This document shows, one piece after another, positions 62,882 to 64,000 of a stretch of 64,000 bases of DNA. Made by a program: the position numbers and the translations under genes. This stretch comes from Paenibacillus sonchi (GTDB lineage: Bacteria > Bacillota > Bacilli > Paenibacillales > Paenibacillaceae): the NCBI RefSeq assembly GCF_016772475.1, contig NZ_CP068595.1, positions 5,084,001-5,148,000 of the forward strand, written 5' to 3'. The notes under the pieces were generated by a model. The model was given only the letters and a program-made list of their open reading frames with translations, had not been told where the DNA came from and ran no database searches. Position 1 is the stretch's first letter, and each line of letters starts with the position of its first letter.

Positions 62882-62899
62882 GCCTGGGGGGGTCTTAAA

Positions 62900-64000
62900 A
62901 TGGGTGCAACACAGGAGAAATACAAAGTGCTGCTGGTGGATGATGAGCCGATCATTCTGCGGAGCTTGAAGGTCGCCATCCCTTGGGAAGAGCTGGGCCT
63001 TGCCATTGCGGGGGAAGCGCGGAATGGAGAAGCGGCGCTGCAGTTGATCGAAGAGACGGCCCCGCAGATTATCATCAGCGATATCCGTATGCCGGTCATC
63101 GACGGCATCGCGCTGATGAAGGAGGTGCTGCCGCGCAGCAGCAAGCTGATCTTTATTTTCATCAGCGGCTACGGAGAGTTTGAGTATGCCCGGGAAGCGC
63201 TGCGCCAGGGGGCCTTTGACTATTTGCTGAAGCCGATCGATCATGACGAATTGACAGAAATGCTGACCCGGGCCATAGCCAGGCTCAAGCGCCAGAAGGA
63301 GAATGAGCAGCTGATGCTCTCGGTGCAGACCTTGTCCATGCTGGCCCGCGAGCGGATGTATGCCGAGTTCACACTCGGCAATCCGCGTCCGCTTCAGCAT
63401 CTGAAGTGGCTGGAGAACAGCGAGCTGGAGGGCGAGTATTTCATGGCCGTGGTCCGGCTGGATAATTACGCTTCCTTGACGGCGCAGTGGAGCGTGGAGG
63501 AGAAGCGGCTCTGGCTGTTCGCAGTAAGGAACATTCTGGAGGAATGGTCGCTGGAGAACGGAGTGCTGTCCGTGTTCCCGTTCTATAACGGGGAGTGGAT
63601 TCTGCTCTTCCCCGGTAGTCTTGGCAGTGTCAGCAAAGAACTGGGCGAGCAGCTGATTTCCGGGATCAGGAAATATTCCAAGCTGGAATGCTCGGTAGGC
63701 ATCAGCCGCATCACCCGGGGCATTGACCAGTTAAGCACGGTATACCCGCTCGCTTGCAAAGCGCTGTACCAGCGGTTTTATTCAGGTCAGGCGGGAGTGT
63801 TCATCAATGAGGAGACGGCGGCGAGCGGCAGCCGGGAAGTAAAATATCCGAAGGAGCTGGAGCTTGCCCTCATCGAGAGTATCCGGACGGTGAATCTGGA
63901 ACGGATGCTGTCCTTATTTGATGAAATGTCAGCTTTCATTGAAGCCCAGGGGCTTCCGCAGGAGCTGGCCGAGAGGCTCATCATGGAGATGATTGTCGTC
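62900..64000 (+). CDS. YesN-like response regulator, N-terminal part (runs off window)
   Basis: The frame is open from ATG 62900 (GGGGGG in front) to the window end, 367 residues. The receiver domain has KVLLVDDEP with the acidic pair (residues 14-15), IIISDIRMPVIDG with the phosphorylated Asp (residue 61), FISGYGEFEYAREAL and YLLKPID with the conserved Lys (residue 111). A linker domain follows; the C-terminal AraC-type DNA-binding domain expected for YesN proteins lies beyond the edge. It would activate the upstream sugar-uptake operon after phosphorylation by the kinase. Confidence 0.9.
   Translation, partial: MGATQEKYKVLLVDDEPIILRSLKVAIPWEELGLAIAGEARNGEAALQLIEETAPQIIISDIRMPVIDGIALMKEVLPRSSKLIFIFISGYGEFEYAREALRQGAFDYLLKPIDHDELTEMLTRAIARLKRQKENEQLMLSVQTLSMLARERMYAEFTLGNPRPLQHLKWLENSELEGEYFMAVVRLDNYASLTAQWSVEEKRLWLFAVRNILEEWSLENGVLSVFPFYNGEWILLFPGSLGSVSKELGEQLISGIRKYSKLECSVGISRITRGIDQLSTVYPLACKALYQRFYSGQAGVFINEETAASGSREVKYPKELELALIESIRTVNLERMLSLFDEMSAFIEAQGLPQELAERLIMEMIVV

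Overview
The window looks like a chromosomal segment of a Paenibacillus-type Firmicute. It has about 50-53% GC in genes by eye, strong GGAGG ribosome binding sites with frequent TTG/GTG starts, a YesM/YesN-like sugar ABC locus, a copper-amine-oxidase-N surface protein and dispersed intergenic repeats of the kind seen in this genus. The genus is an inference; no rRNA or tRNA gene was seen.

Layout. 1-7.7 kb: a divergent nitroreductase end, a DUF1641-ndh respiratory operon behind two Rex-like operators, then small metabolic genes (DUF2785, SGNH hydrolase, lipoprotein, second methionine aminopeptidase, CMD protein, broken DJ-1 gene, HEAT-like protein, Rrf2 regulator). 7.74-8.63 kb: a gene-poor stretch with a four-unit repeat array, two tandem promoter-plus-hairpin units that could be small RNAs, and a 30-codon macro-domain remnant. 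8.6-18.3 kb: phosphoesterase, CatE-like dioxygenase, GT14 glycosyltransferase, MBL hydrolase, an XRE regulator with twin palindromic operators and a membrane partner with an in-frame stop, CPA1 antiporter, GNAT, a split ThrE-type exporter and a YitT-like protein. 18.4-21.4 kb: an AraC regulator facing a GH127 beta-L-arabinofuranosidase, both frameshifted. 21.5-31.3 kb: stress flavoprotein, TetR/old-yellow-enzyme pair, MFS/TrmB pair, TraX, Cu-amine-oxidase-N lipoprotein, phosphoesterase lipoprotein, nitroreductase and a YdaT-like protein. 31.4-40.1 kb: PrsA-like foldase (frameshifted), LytTR protein, lactonase, Hfq-like protein, PAP2 phosphatase, exported helical protein, aromatic-acid exporter, HelD. 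40.1-40.9 kb: a second repeat-rich intergenic zone. 40.9-52.9 kb: MFS/MarR pair, transaldolase-like aldolase, macro domain, GNATs, RpiA, VanZ, MarR-MMPL efflux operon, TPR protein, small proteins. 53.2-56.2 kb: an AT-rich island with two paralogous secreted proteins that share leader, C-terminal domain and terminator. 56.4-64 kb: one carbohydrate-uptake and sensing operon (lipoprotein binding protein, two permeases, sensor kinase, second membrane-tethered binding protein, response regulator running off the end).

Regulatory logic is often visible as regulator/target pairs with palindromes on the promoter: XRE, TrmB, MarR (twice), Rrf2, TetR. Six otherwise intact genes (AraC, GH127, TetR, PrsA-like, binding protein, kinase) are each broken by one base apparently missing from a homopolymer run. 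That is more likely a sequencing artefact than true decay, although the DJ-1 frameshift and the TAG codon in the DUF2178-like gene do not fit this pattern.
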